A DNA stretch of 64,000 nt from Rhabdornis inornatus (taxonomy: Eukaryota; Chordata; Aves; Passeriformes; Rhabdornithidae): the NCBI GenBank assembly GCA_013397075.1, contig VWZS01000853.1, positions 6,961 through 70,960 on the forward strand, in the 5' to 3' direction. Below the pieces are notes generated by a model. That model was not told where the DNA came from. It did no database searches and saw nothing but the letters and a program-made list of their open reading frames with translations. The position numbers and the translations under genes are program-made. Numbering within the stretch: the stretch's first letter is position 1; the number at the start of each line of letters is the position of its first letter. This document shows positions 12,621-26,736 of this stretch, piece after piece.

Positions 12621-15600
12621 TGTTTCTTATAGCTGCTCTAATGAGCCAGCTGCCAGTTTAGACTTAAGTTGGCTATGAGTTTTCCACACCAATTTCATTG
12701 CGATAGCAGCATCCAGGATAATTCCAGGGCCAGGAGCACTGCAGGTGGCTGAGAAATGGTTCATACCTGGTGTCTCATGCATGTCAGGAGAGGCACAATG
12801 CAGTGATGCATGGGATTTGGTTTTCAGGATTTTTGTTTCTGTAGGCTTTGAGGTTTCAGTGTCCTGGCTGGCTTGCCCCCAGAAAGGTGCTTCTTTCAAA
12901 GAATCTTATTTTCCAAACTGATTGTTAGGAAGCCTGTGAGCTGGTACTCACATCTGTGGGGCTGTACATGTGCCTGAGCAGAGCACTGCTTCAGACCCAT
13001 GCTGAACCGGCCACAAGTCCCTGTTGAACCTCTGTGGAGCAATAATCTAAAACTGGTTATTTTAGGTAGATGGAAGCCTGAAGGCTGTTTTTCTCATTTG
13101 AAAAACAGTCTTATTGTTTACTTCATCAGCTGGCTACACCTCTGTGCAGAGGCTTTGTACAATGGGGAACACGCTTTTCTTCTCCATCCCACAAAGCTCT
13201 CCCATTTGCTAGCATTTCTGTGTAGAGGAGTTTAATTGTTAAGAGATTCAATTTCTGTAGGCATCACAACAAAGACAGATGTCCATCAAGTCTGTTAGAA
13301 ATTAGCGATATCCTTTCATTCAAATTTAATCACAAATGAAGTTTAACTTGCATTTGTGATGGACGAGGCATTCAGATATGGTTTTATGGTTACAAAAAAC
13401 AAGTAATGATTTTGATACTGGAGCCGAAAGGACATCATCAGACAGGAAGAAAATTGTCTCCTTGGTAATATTTAAAATACTTTCAAAACTAAATGCCTTG
13501 AGTTGATGCATTCCTAGCTCTTGAAGAGCACAGTAAATTCTCTAATGTATTGGAAATTATATCTAAATGTAATCAGCAAAAGCACTGGTACAGTTTATTT
13601 CCAGATGAGACCTTGAAATTCTGCCCTCTTGTTCAGATATCATTGTTACACTTTCATCCTGTTAATTAATTATTTAACACAATTATCCCTTTTTGCCCTC
13701 CATGAGAGTGAGCAGTTTACTTAGTTATATGCAAAATCATAGGCTGATACAATTTGCTGACAAGAAAAATCTCTGCTAGTTTTTGTATTTATTTGTGTAG
13801 AAACACATATATACAGTCATATTTGGTCCTATAGCATAGTTGATAAATTATATTTGATTATAAAAAAGTAACTGGACACTTTACCCTGCACTTTGCCATT
13901 ATACTAAGTACGTGCTGATTATAACAAGAAGCACAGAAATTTAAATAGTACTTATACGTTTGCATACCTGTGTATATGAATGTGTGGTTTTCTGTGCTGA
14001 TGTAAAATGCATAGGGTATTTTTACAGTTCCAAAATTTTGCTGCAATTAGAATTTAAAATAATTAAAATTAATAAAAAGTAAAATAACCATTATTTTTTA
14101 AAATAAATGACTGAAAAATATGTAGTTATAAAATTATGTGACATACCATGGTTCCAAAATACTTACAGGTATAAAATGTAACTGCAAAAACATCCATAAA
14201 TATTTTTTTGATTACTAATGCCTCATTTGATTTGACGCTTGACTTCAGGCCAGTCAGCTCATTGCAAATTCCCCTGGGGGCTTCCCTGGGACAAATTAAC
14301 ACATTTTACATAAAAAAAATGAAAGGTCCTGGGCTTTGGCACACCACACTGTGCCAGAGTGAGACAACAGACTTCGGTCTAGTTTTGTTCTGCTTCCTTC
14401 TCTCTACAGTATAAAAGCATCTATGAAGGAAAGTAAAATTGTCTTTTTTAATGGTCCTTAAGTTTTTTGAGGCACTTTGAACATGCAGTAGCAATTGAAT
14501 TGCACCCTAAAATGTCAATGAGATTTTCATAAGAAGAAAGAGAATCTTCTTTAAATGTATCCTTTGCCATCAAAAAAGTATAATTTAAAAAAATCTGATC
14601 AGGGAAATGCACCAAATTTCAGAAGCTGTCAGTGATATAATGCTCAAATCCTCATAAAGCTTATAGTCATGTGCTTTGATAAACATTATAAAGTCTTGGT
14701 ACATTACTAGTCCTTCTTCATTCAGTCAAGCTGAAGTACTTTGGGAAAATTTAAGGAAGGAAGAAAATTGTTTGGTTGTGAATTAAAATTCTGGAAAAAT
14801 TATACATCTCCATAAAATTTATTATTAGGCAATTTTTCTTGTAAATTTTACAAAAGCAACTGAAAAGTCAATCTGCTCTGTTTTATGGATTTAATTACTC
14901 TTTTGAATGGTTTATTTTCAGTGGTTTTACTAGTTTTCAAATACTGAGAAGAAATTATCATATGCTCAGAATAATTTTGCTGTTTTCCTTAAATCAGTAT
15001 TTTCCATTTGCAATATTTATTTCCCTCTGCTCTGTACAGAGACATTTCTGACTGACAAAAAGCAGATGAACTCCGCAGTCTGTTCCTACACCCTTAGGAG
15101 GAAATGAAAACAAAAGGCCAAAACAGAGAAAAAAGATTTCCAACTGTCTTAAAACAAAATAAAGCTCTTGGCAAGAATTTGTGTAATGTATCTAGCAGTC
15201 TTATCAACCAAACCTCACTGCTTTTGTTAATCTAGTATTAACCTTTGTCTTTTTGGTGAGATTTTCAGATTCTGTTAACAAAGCACAGAGATTTTAATGA
15301 TGGCACCTGTCCTCTTGAAGGTGACTTCACCCATCATTATGGCTTTGGCACTAATTACAGGGACCTAATAGATAAAAATGCAATTACTACTTTGGAAAGG
15401 ACAAGGTATTGTTTTTTTTTTTTTTTTTGTTTACCAAATTTTTCAGTAGGGAATTTTCACTTGCTGCAGATACAACAAATGTTTCTTCTTTATTTCATTT
15501 TTAATTTATGTTTCTTCTATAGAATTTCCAATAATATGTTCTAAACTACTCTCACAACAACTGAGAAAAATTAGTTAGCACTGTGAAATTTTAAATTGCA

Positions 15601-15673
15601 TTGGGGTTTTTTTTACAGGAGGCCTTTTGCCTCAGTTTTCCTCATTTACTTGGGCAAAGCAGTGTTTGGAACC
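12621..15673. other. Intergenic DNA, nothing recognised
   Basis: AT-rich sequence without a recognisable gene or transposon. It contains a poly(T) run at 15412-15428. Confidence 0.6.
15412..15428. repeat. Poly(T) run
   Basis: Seventeen consecutive T bases. Confidence 0.95.
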
Positions 15674-16400
15674 TGTCTCGGTTTGAAAGACAGGTGTCTG
15701 CTAGGGAAAGCATGATCCTCCCTTGGAATGGAAAATGTAAACCCCTTCCCTCCAAATTATTATAAATTTGAAATTAAGGGGCTCTCAGGCCAAGATACAA
15801 GCTAGGAATAGCAGTTCTTTCCTAGTATGTATAATAAAGCAAACAAGCCAGCACCAGGTGCAGCATGAAGCACAAGCAGAGCAGGAGCCCAGGGACAGCT
15901 CCTCTCGGCCGCGGGCATTTCCCTTGGTGCAGTTCCGGGCCCGGCCAGCANTGCCGGAGCAGCAGCGGGGGTGGGGCAGCAGCGGCCCGGCTCCAGCAGG
16001 GCAGGGAGAGGAGAGCTCAGGATCCCGGGCACCCCAGCAGAGGGTGATAGGTCTCTCTTCTAGTGAGGTAGGTGATAATAACGTCCCAGTTCAGTGGCTG
16101 CTCTCACGAACAGAGGCTCACCCCACGGCAGAAGCAGCAGCTCTGGGCTGAGAGAGCTACAGATGTCCCAGCTCTGTCTTTCATCAGCCCAATTCTTGGG
16201 GTATCTCTGCCCCTCAGAGAGAAGCTCCCAGATAAGAGAAGTTTGACCAGATGCCCTTCTCTCCTGAGCTTGACCATTCCTTTTGTTTTTCTTAAGTATC
16301 CAGTTGTTAGTATTTCTTAGCAACTTATGAGAAAAAAATCTGTAAGTAAAAAGGAACAAAAGGAAAGAAACCTAACTCATAACAGAACCCTGTGCAACTT
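15674..16400 (+). repeat. Passerine-type endogenous retrovirus LTR fragment, possibly with adjoining leader sequence
   Basis: The block begins TGTCTCGGTTTGAAAGACAG. It continues with words (tggaatggaaaatgtaaacc, gaaattaaggggctctcagg) that I recognise from abundant LTRs of songbird endogenous retroviruses (ERVL/ERVK-like; exact family not assignable here). TG at the start fits an LTR 5' end. The middle (about 15890-16050) is strongly GC-rich and contains an N at 15951. No gag, pol or env frame follows, so this is a solo LTR or LTR remnant. The right boundary is uncertain: I place it near 16400, where the A-rich stretch ends, and I find no convincing target-site duplication. The open frames on both strands here (15768-16151 and others) are products of GC-rich composition. 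Confidence 0.72.
15951..15951. other. Ambiguous base N
   Basis: A single N sits inside the GC-rich part of the LTR fragment, a place where short reads often fail. Confidence 0.98.
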
Positions 16401-19400
16401 CTGGGGTGTAGCAGGAAAAGTTGTAAGCGGCTTTGTGATTGCTTCGACAAAAGATGCTCCAAAAGACGTTGTACAGTCTGGGTGTTTGATGTGCCAACTG
16501 GCTCTAGGTGTTTGCATTGTATTGCTTTCTAAGAACCACGCATGACATCCCTATCTCTCTACTTCTACTTGTGTTACTCTGCCTCTATAACTATCTGCCC
16601 TTGTTTTCTGGTGGTAGTTATGAGATGGAACAACATGATCAGCAGACTACATGATACTATACAAACCACAGGAGTAAATATATAAGGGTTTAAAGGAAAC
16701 ATTAGTTTAAATTAGTGTGTCAAACACAAATGTAATGGTGAGTTGTCCTGCTCATAGTTTGAGAGGTATGTAATTTTTTTTTTTATTGTTTAGGTATTGT
16801 GGATACAGAAAAGCTTTTAATTCCAGTTATTAATAATTTTACTCTAGTCCCTTTGCCATACAGTATACAGGGCTGTTACTCAGTATGAATAACAAAATAT
16901 TCTACTTATGCTTCAGTTTATAATGACAGTGCAGTCCTGAACTATAGTACTATATCACTGTACTAAAAGAGCACAGTATTTATGTCAAACCTTCATGGGA
17001 TGGGGCTCATTACTCGTCAGTGATTGTTATGGCAAATATCCCAGTATCCCGCAGCATTTCTACATGAAGTTCTCCCTACAGAAAGAGGAGGCAATTGTTC
17101 ACATGTCTGGGATGAATTAAAGCTTCCCAATATCAGCTGGGAATAAATCAGCTGTCTGCTAAATACAATTAAGGTGACATATAATGTTTATTTAGTACAT
17201 AAGATAAGAAAACTCCTAGCATAAATATCTCTCTATTTAGAATATTATCACTGTATAAATAGCTTAACAGGATGAATGGTGGCTTTCTAAAATAGGCAAC
17301 ATATAAACTGGCTGCCTTATGCCTGTGTCAGATTGACTCAGTGTTATCTACTGATACTCTTGATCCCTTACTGGCTTGAGCACAAGTGATCTGCACAGTG
17401 TGAAACATCCTGCAGCTTCCCAGTCACTTAAGACAATCAAATGTTTCTCCACAGAAACCTGATTTTTGACATTACAGGTAGCTTTATCTCAGGTTGCTAA
17501 GGTTTTTCACCCCTTCTGCCTGATTCATCCCGCATGTCCTGCTGAGATGGACTATCACATCTCCAGTCTTCTGCATCTACATCCCCAGTTCATCTAACTT
17601 ATCATGTACTCTACGTGTGCTCTGGTTTTGTTAATTTATCTTCCCAAACTTGGAGCTTAAGTCAGCAAAGAAAAAGACAGGTAGAGGGGACCACAAAAGC
17701 ATCAAGAACAAGCAATGCTCTTGTTCAACAGTGTTTCTGAAGACAAAAAACTCAGGCTACATGAAGACTCCATTTTACTTTGAAAGAGTATATGTTTTGC
17801 CGAAAGATTAATGGGAGTTACTGTTAATTTGTCTCAATCCAATCCTTCAAATGATTTCTGATAAACAGGTAATTTTAAAATGTTTTCCTCTGGCATGATA
17901 CACTTGTCCTCGTTCTTTCCTGCTACTTATTGATTACATTATCCCTAGTAATCTGTCTGGGATTCACTACAGGCTGAAATCTTTGCTTATTTATCTGTAG
18001 TTTGTTTCCGTCTGGTGCCCTGAGATAACATCATGCCCACCAGTTAAGTAGCCATTCTCGGTGTAAGCCTCTGTTTCCAATTCTCACCCAAAAAACATCT
18101 TGAGAAACACCAGTGAAGTGGCTGTTCACTATTACTTGATGGTTTTCTTTTAATCTTTGTTTTTATTTTTAGAGATAATTACGAATATTATGTTTATGCA
18201 CTGTGGCTTGTGCTGAAAGGTGGAAACAAACAGCAGCAATCTTTGTTGGGTTTTTTTAGGGTTTGTTCTCTTTCTTTCTTATTTCTCTAAATCAATTATT
18301 TAATAATTTGGATGACAACTTAATTTTGGAGTTAATGACTTACATATTTCTTTCTATCCCAGGCTTAAGAAGCTTTTGGGAAAGACAGTGTTTTGTTTGT
18401 TTTTGTTTAATGAAGAACTTACAATGGCATACAAAATGCATTAATAAACATGTAGTATTTTAAAAGAAGCTGCAGTTGTAGTTAAAATTTCAAAGGTGAA
18501 GATAGTGTTGAGCTGTCCTGCCCTTCCCTGCAGAGAGAGCATTTTCTCATTTGACTTACTATGGAGATGGAATTTATAAAGGCATATACAGAACATTAGC
18601 AACCAGTTCCTCACATGTAATGTACAGTTTTGAAAGCTTGACATGATCAAGCTTTCTGTGTAAGAGGTCTGACAGGATTGTGACAGTACCACCTGGAGCA
18701 GAGACCTTCACCTTGGGAGATTTTGTGGACCACAGCAAAGCAACAAAGGGACCAGAACAGAGATTATACAATCTGCAGCGTTTTTTTTTTCCATCTGATT
18801 TTTAATAGGGGAACTATACAATTAGTTCAATTTACATCTTCAGTGTAGTTCCATAATTCTTGAGTTGCCTCAAAGAACTGTCATTGGTATAACAAACACC
18901 TAATTGAGATTTCTTTAAAGTCACTTTGGGTATAGGAGTTGAGCATCTGGGTAATTTCAAAGAAAATGACTAGATGATAACTGAAAGTGTATGAGCACAA
19001 ATATTTTTCTTCCATCACTTTGTGTACTTTGTGCATTTCATATTGTTGCAGTCATTTTCACCAGAGATTCCAGTAAATCCTAAGCACATTTTATATGAGA
19101 ATAAAAGTAGCAAATAGAAAAACAGTTATGTCAAAACCATGAAAAATTTCAAATATTCAGTAGTGAAAGAAGGAAGAACATGGACCATTCAACATGGACC
19201 CTTTAATCTCCATTTTAACAAGACTTTTATTTAAGATGGAGTTTGCTTGAAATACGTAAAATTTAATTGTCAGGTCTTTTTTGTTCATCAAAAATCTACA
19301 TATTTAAAAAAACCCACAACTAATTTCACTTCAGAAGTAATATTGTTAGATACTAATGATGTTAAAAAGTATTGTTAGCATTGCAATTAATACTTCACAA

Positions 19401-22400
19401 TACATGAGAAATCATTATTGTCAGCAATTGTACTGCTGAAAATCATATATGCAGTCAAATAACTAGGTGAATGGTTGTACCCTGACAGATCAAAGGTATC
19501 CCAGTTTCAGGACCCACATGTAGCAGGTGTCTGGAGAAGGACAAGGGCAGGAAGTACGCACAATAATAAACAGAATCTTTTCCCACCCTCATGTGGGGTA
19601 TAAAGCAATTGCTGGAGTATCTCCCAAGTGTAATGGTGTCTTTTAAAAATTTTTCAGTAGATTTTTTTTTTCCAATATATATGTCCAGCAATTCTTCAAT
19701 CTATTTTCATTCCTGCTGCCCACAAGAAGCTTTGGTAATGTTACACAGCTAAACTGCAGAGGGTTATCTTATTTTGTTGCTTCCAGAGCATGCTCCTATT
19801 TCCTGTTGCTCTTAGCACCTGCATCTGAAAAAATGTAATCATGCAATATTCACCTTCACCACACCGCTTGGGATTTATCAGTTCTTCATTTTATCCTCCT
19901 GAGGTCTGAAAACTTAGGACTGTATTTAGGGTGCTACTGAGGCATTTCTTTCATGATAGCTGCTGCCATAACCGGGATTTTTTTGGCCTTTCTGTGAAAT
20001 GTGCCTGTTCTACAGTTCTACTTGAGATACATGCAACATTTAAGGAGTAAGGATTTGCTAAGGGACTCAATGATATTTTGTTTCTCCTTTATCCTGCCTC
20101 TGTTGGTGCTGGCATAGCTGATGAGCATGATGAGCAGCTAAGCAGCAAAATGAACATTATCTCAGATGTAGGTAGAGACATACATTTGTGTCTAGAGTGT
20201 CTCAGTGGTTCTTTTTGGTGGAAACTTGTTGGGAGATTTTTGCAGACCTAGGGTGTGTGAATGCATTCTATGCCCAGTAGTCAGATTAAGAGCCGTCTGA
20301 AAGCCACAGCAAGATTTCTGCTGACTTAAAGGAAAGCTTAAGGAACTGTCTGATAGTAAGGAAACACCAGTGAATACTGCACTTTTCTTGAAGGCTAAGC
20401 ACACACTATCAACTTCCATGTTATGAAGTGTTATAGAGGCAGCATGAATCCTTTTATCACCACTTCTTCTCTGTATGCAGGTGAAACAAGTCACTTCTGT
20501 TTTGTTGGACCTTGTATTGTTTGTTCCCAGTGAATGACTGTATTTTGCTATATTTCATATAGCTGTAAATTTTTTTTGTGTTATTGTACAGCTGCATAGA
20601 AGCGACCTGATTTTTCACTGAAATAATGCATTTTTAACAACAGCAAGTAAAAGGCAGTATTAAACTGTATCACTGATAACTTCTTTTTGCATTCTAATTT
20701 ATTTAATACTTCTTTAAATTTTTAAAAATTATAATAGAACTACCAAACTCCAGTGGTAACTGTATGAACAGTTGTAATAATGGGATGAATAAGCATGTGA
20801 GAAGGCAATCTTTTCCTGAGCATACTGCTGTGGCAGGCATCAGTGAAGTGGCAAGAGGCAGAGATCCTTATGGTAGTGGCTCACTGAGCTCATTCAGTGG
20901 CACCACATACAACAGTAAATACTAATCACTGTGCAGATAACAAATAGAATTGGGTTCAGAAGTCCTGCCAGGTAAATTGTCCTGTCTTCAGGATGTCATT
21001 TATATGGATGTGTTAGCTCACCATAACAGTTATTTAACTAAGGAGTGAGGAAACTAATGGAAAATGTGTTCAACAACCTCCATGCTCATTCAACCAAGTA
21101 ATTCAGACTGGCATTGGAGCACGTGAAAATAATTCATCTCTTGCAAATCTCACCAATTGCATCAAATAAATTTTTACCACTTATTTCTGGAGAGAGGTAA
21201 AAGATATTCATTATAGATATTCATTACAGATCTTCCTTTCCCTGATCATAGTGAAATAGAGCAGTGGACCACTGAACCAGAAAATCAGTTTATCATGATC
21301 TCTACCAGCGCTGAAACATGATACACAGTATTCTTTAAAAGATAAAAAAATATAATGTTCAACTAAGCAAAACAATAGAACAGCTTGGTCTGCACACTTC
21401 TATAGTGAAAGTCCCAGCATGTCAGACACAACTGAATGGGATGCAAATGCTTCCGAGTGCAGAATAACAGGCTGGAAAAATCTGGACTGTGTCAGGTACT
21501 CCAGTCTGAGGCAGAACAGTTATTTGTTTGATCTAGGAGTTATAGAAAGATACACATTTGCTGTGAGCTGTTCCTGGTGGCCTGGCTCAGCTGTGACCTG
21601 TCCAACCCAAACTAGGAAGACCCATGCCTTGGTGTGAAACACATCATGTTTTGGCTTCAGTCTCACAACTGAGGCTGAAGTTGTGTTTCAATGCCTCCCA
21701 TTTCAGGGAAGGGAACTCGGCTGAGCTCCCTCTGCCTGGCTTATGGCCATGTATCCTGACTTTCTGAGGTCTGGCAGCAACTGGGTATGCCAATAATGAT
21801 CGCCTACAAAATAAAACACAGCCTTCTTAGAACCTATTGAAAGTCTGCAGTTCTCTGAGAGTGTAGGCCTGATCCAGCACCCAGTATAGGTAGATCAGCC
21901 TCTTCATGAGTGGCTACCTCATCAGTGGGTCTATCTTAGCAACTGGAGCTCTGTCTTTTTAATCACTTGTCAGTTTTGTTCCTTCCCAAGCCCAGAGCAT
22001 TTTGGATTTGAAGAATTACTTTCCAATAGTTGAATGAATAAGAGTTAGTTGCAGCCCTCTGCACAAATTATCACTCAATGAATGCAGAATAATGCATTAT
22101 AAGTAGTACTCTATTTTATTTATTGTACAATAAATTATGTGTGTTGAATTTGAGCTATTTAAGAGGCACTTCCATGGTAACTCATCTCTCTTGACAAAGT
22201 CTTTATGTCAGAGAAGAAGTCGAAGATGCAGAAACTTAACTTTGTAACCAGTAAGAGGAAGATGGCCAGTATTAACCTCACCTAAGAACCACTAGAAAAC
22301 AAGCTGATGTGTATGTCTTCCATTGGATGTCCTGCTCACCAGGGAGCTGCCAGCTGCAGGATGAGAATGGAGGCAAGGTGCAGTTGGTAGTACCTTTATA

Positions 22401-23824
22401 AGGCAAAACACAATAAATCTGTGCTGCATTATTTTCCAAGATGCTGGCTGCCCACATAGATTAAATCACTGGTATGTTTTAAAAAGAAAATAACAGCATG
22501 GAAGGGTGACTTCAGTGTGACAGTGTTACTCAATTCTGTCAGTAATAGAGCAGGTAACCACACAGCCAAAAAGATCATCTAATAGCAGGTGCACTTTTCT
22601 GCCTTTCACTAGCATTGTTTTTTTCAGTTTATATGCAACAGCTTTGCTACCATTTCAAGGTATGCCTAGAGACTGTCAATTTTAGGGATTTTCAGGTTTG
22701 CTCTGCCTTGATTTCTTAGTCCCTTGATTTCTTAGACATGAGATTATCTAATCCCCTCCCAAATCTTTTAGCATTACACCTGTTCCACTGAGATCCCTGG
22801 GTTTTGACCTCTGGAAGGCAAAACAGCAGCTGGGCAGGGTCTCAAAGGGCATCCCCATTGCTCACATCACAGCCCAGACTCTCCTGGTTTTGATTGAGTC
22901 CTCAATGATACCAGTTCTGCAGCTGTATGCAGCTAATTTTGCTGAAGCTAGATTGGTTTGTTGGTGCCACAGACTTGAAATCAAGAATATTCATGTCCAT
23001 TGGCTGTATTTCTGTCTTTCTAAGCAAAATGTTGACTTTTTTCGAAAAGTGCTGGAAATGTGCCGTATGTGCCATTCTGACTTAGAAAAACTTAGGTTTT
23101 TTGGACCCTGCCCTGAGTCCCATTCACATAGGTGTTTGCCAGCAAATCTAGTCTAAAAATAACCACTAAGCAATGTGTATGATGGTGCAATAGAATTTTG
23201 CACATCTTGGGAAAAACTGCATATCCTGCAATATGTGTTTCATATTGCAAACATTACTGATCCCTTTATAGTTTCCTAGTCTGGAAGTTTGTGAGGATGT
23301 ACAACACAAGATGAGCCAAAAGCATGCTGTAACAGCTTGTGGATCACCTAGCTCTTGCCAGAGTGATTAGATTCCCACTGGCAAAAAAACCCAACAACAA
23401 TTACTGCCAATAGGTGTTATTTTAACCAAGCAAAGTGCATATTTATTCAGTGGCCTCTGCAGAATTGAAGGCACCGTGTTTAGTGTCCATCTGCTTTCTA
23501 TTATCCAAGCCTCTTTAGATTCTGGGTTGCTAAAAAACCAACCTTGGTGCGGAGGAGATGACCTGAATTTATAATGGATCATTTGCAGAGACTTCCCTGT
23601 GTAGCTATTTTGAGGAACTGGAAGACAAATTCTGTGCCAAACCCCCTGCACGTTGGGTTGAAGTGGTAGAGGGGAGCAGGGGATATGAGATTCATATGTT
23701 TGTCTTACCTTGTCTCCTGAAGTCTTGCTGTTCCTGGCTGTGATTTTTCTTGAAATGTTAATTGCAGGAGTTGGGGATGTCAATGATGCTCTTAACAGAC
23801 TAAATGCTTAAAAAAATCACTCAG
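16401..23824. other. Intergenic DNA without a recognised gene
   Basis: No recognisable protein-coding exon, RNA gene or transposon. Small direct duplications occur at 21208-21235 (gatattcatta) and 22709-22736 (cccttgatttcttag). Open frames of 60-140 codons (for example minus 18574-18771 and minus 23367-23783) carry no motif I can name. Confidence 0.55.
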
Positions 23825-25054
23825 TTAATAAAAAGTTTTAGAAACATTGATCAGCTGCAGAAAAAGCAGTGGCTTGCATGAGGAGTGCAGGACTGCTCCT
23901 CTGCCTGCCTGGCACCACTCTGGCCAGGGCCCTGTCAGTGGATTTCTCCTTATGCCTTTGTGCTGGCTCTCAAAACCAGCCTCAGCAAGATTTATGAAAA
24001 TGCACCTGACTGAGCAGGCATTTCCCCCACGATGGTGAGGCAAACAGGTGCAAATACTGCTACTGCCATCCAGCTGGTCACCAGTATGAGAAATTGATGT
24101 GATATGTCTCCAAGGAATGATTCATTTCTAGGACAAGCCATATTGGTTTTCCCTTTGTTCATGGATTTAATAGATGCAATTAAACCAGGACAACTATTAC
24201 ATTATGCTGCTGAAGCATTTATCAGTTGCCATGCCAGGGTGAAGTTAGACAATGTCTTGCAGAGAAAAGGTATTCCCTCCTGGCTCCTCTGGGAGTCATC
24301 CAGCTCACTGCTAGCAGATCTCTCAAGCAGCTGCACAGGGCACCCAAAAAATGGCAAAGGCCAGCATGCAGGGACAAAGGCAGCCATCAGCTCACTGCAC
24401 AGCAAATAACATCAAATTGTCTGAGTGGGCATGAGTGGCACCACCCAGCACAGCGCCCCTTGTCACATGCAGAAGTCGGTGCATGCCAAGAAAGGCAGTG
24501 CTGCAGGTCTCTCATTGGTGATTGGGTGCTTTGACACCATGGCAGCATATGAATATTGGGAGTGTGGGCAGCTGTGTGCAGTGGTTTTGATTAACAGAAT
24601 GACAGGAGCTCCCATCACAGTGATTAACATATTTTCCCACACACCTAAGACCAAGACCATTGCACACTTAGTCCTTTGCACACCTCAGTGGAAGTGTGCT
24701 GCCTCCTTCTTCCTCTCCAGCATATCAGTCCTGGGCTGATACAGAGGTGGCTGGAAGGAGTCAGGGAGTATTACACACTTCAAGCTGACCACAACCACAT
24801 GCACCTTGCTCATGCTGGAGATACAGCACACCACCTCCACAAGCATACCATGGGACTGTCCCAATTCACGGCAGAAGGAAAGGAGGCCTATTGTTAGCAG
24901 TTTGCCAGTGAAAAGGAATCAGGACCATCACTTCTATCAGGATGTGAACATGCACAAGACAAAGCAGTTCAGACACCTGAGGACAGGGACATCTTATTTG
25001 CCAGGACTGTGCCCAACAGTCACATGAGGCTGAGGGCCAAGGCTGTGCTCTCAC
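23825..25054. other. GC-richer stretch with dense open frames on both strands, origin unknown
   Basis: Base composition is clearly richer in G+C than in the flanks. Overlapping open frames occur on both strands. One plus-strand frame (24104-24739) is readable over about 210 codons with only two in-frame stops, at 24407-24409 and 24422-24424. Its translation includes LFMDLIDAIKPGQLL and then IGCFDTMAAYEYWECG. I do not recognise a protein family in any frame. It could be a decayed retrocopy or transposon remnant, or simply non-coding DNA with few stops because of composition. No poly(A) tail, splice pattern or target duplication is visible to settle this. Confidence 0.25.
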
Positions 25055-25904
25055 CTGTGGGGCATCTGTGCTGCAGCTGGTTTATCCTGACATACGGTGA
25101 GACATGATGGGAGGGGGAAACGTCTGTGTTGGGCCATAAGACATGAGTGTGCTGAGAAGAGATGTTCCCATGTTGCTTCTCAGTAGATACCCCAGGCCCT
25201 TCAGCACTACTTAGGGCCTGAAGACCACAAGTTCAGCTTCTGTCAGCTTTGTAGGCTGTGCTGGCTCCCATTTCCATGTTTTTTTCTGCTCTCTTGCATG
25301 GGCAAAACATTCTGTTCATCTCCCCTAACACGTATTGAGCACATCTGCTGTCTCTGCAGGACTCAGAAATTAGAGGACACTTACACGTGGAAAATCCAAT
25401 TGGCACAAAACTGTCTGCATCAAGGGTGAAGTTGATCACCTCTGCCAGATTGGGAAATTCTGACCAGCCAATACAAGCTGGGGAAGAAAAAAGTTTCAAT
25501 TTAAATGTTACCCAGGTCCAGGGCTAGTAGTACTGGGTAGAAAGGCAACAGAAAAGTGGCCAAGAGAGGAAATTGTTTCCCTTTGATCAGCTATCATTAA
25601 CCAGTTGTAAATTGGTTTCAGACTGCGAAGCAGAAGGTGATGAATGCCTTGTCATTACTTGTGCAGCCTCAGCTTTCAAAAGAAGGACCTGGGTTACCCT
25701 GAACAGGAGCCTACCATGGGAATTACTGGTATAAATCAGTACTCCCATTCCTGCTAATCATCTATAAATTACTTAGCCATTCCCAACAGTTCCTAACTGG
25801 GCTATCTGGACATCTCAGATTAATGAACCAGCAGTGAGCTCTCCCGTATTATAACACACTGAATAGCAATATCACTTTTTATGTATTTAAATTAACTGTT
25901 TCAG

Positions 25905-25919
25905 AAAAAAAAAAAAAAA
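25905..25919. repeat. Poly(A) run
   Basis: Fifteen A bases followed by an A-rich tail (gaaaaacaaag). Confidence 0.95.
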
Positions 25920-26704
25920 GAAAAACAAAGACAAAACCCAGGATAATAGGGACAGATCTGGACTTTCCATGACACTAGCAGTCATTGTATCATAACAAAG
26001 AACTGCTAGGCCTAGAAACATCTTCTTCCATGTTGGAAGTGCTCAAAATATGTGTAAATAATTTTCCAAGTATCAGTTTTATTTGTCTTCAATGTCAGAC
26101 ACAAGGAGAGCAAAGCTACACATCTAATTTTTACAGCACATTTTATACTCTTACTCTCTGATCTTCCTTATCCATCTCTTTTCCTTTTGCATTCTATTTA
26201 ATACAGATCCCAGACAGAAAGAGCACATGCTCTTCAGTTCAAATTGTTATTACTTGTTACAATAAATTTATTTGCATGATGTGATTATCAGTTCAAGAAA
26301 GTAAAACATTTGTTTTCCACACCACTGTTCTGCTTATGGTCTTTTTTTACTAGTATTCTTCACTGCATCACTGATAAAATAAACCCAAGCCCTAAAATCT
26401 TTCAGTTCTCAAAAGCCATGAATTGCTGAAGAAACTCTATGTCTGTTGTGCATGTCTGTCTATGCTCAAGAGGTTGAAGCATGGGGCTTTCAGCATAGAA
26501 ATTAGGTGGGTAATTCTTCAGGTGTTTACTTCAAATATTTTTCTTTCTTGCATGAAATCATTCCTGCCAATGGTTTGTGACAAATATTAATAAGCTGCTT
26601 TGGTAAGCAAACCTGGGGGCTGATTAAGTAGAGTCTGCCTACCGTGTCCTGAGTAGATCCAAGATTTTGTTTTTTTCTTTTGCCCTTTGAAAGTAGGGCG
26701 ATGT

Positions 26705-26736
26705 CTTTTTTTCTTTTTTTCTTTTTTTTTTTTTTT
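26705..26736. repeat. Interrupted poly(T) tract
   Basis: Runs of T separated by single C bases. The translated polylysine frame on the minus strand (26526-26753) is an artefact of this tract. Confidence 0.95.

Noticed and set aside
18574..18771. Minus-strand frame of 65 codons (LLHRKLDHVKLSKL...) as a possible exon
   Set aside because: No recognisable family, and no convincing splice sites or neighbouring exon.
23367..23783. Longest uninterrupted minus-strand frame (138 codons) as a gene
   Set aside because: The composition looks random, no motif is visible, and this length can occur by chance in 64 kb read in six frames.
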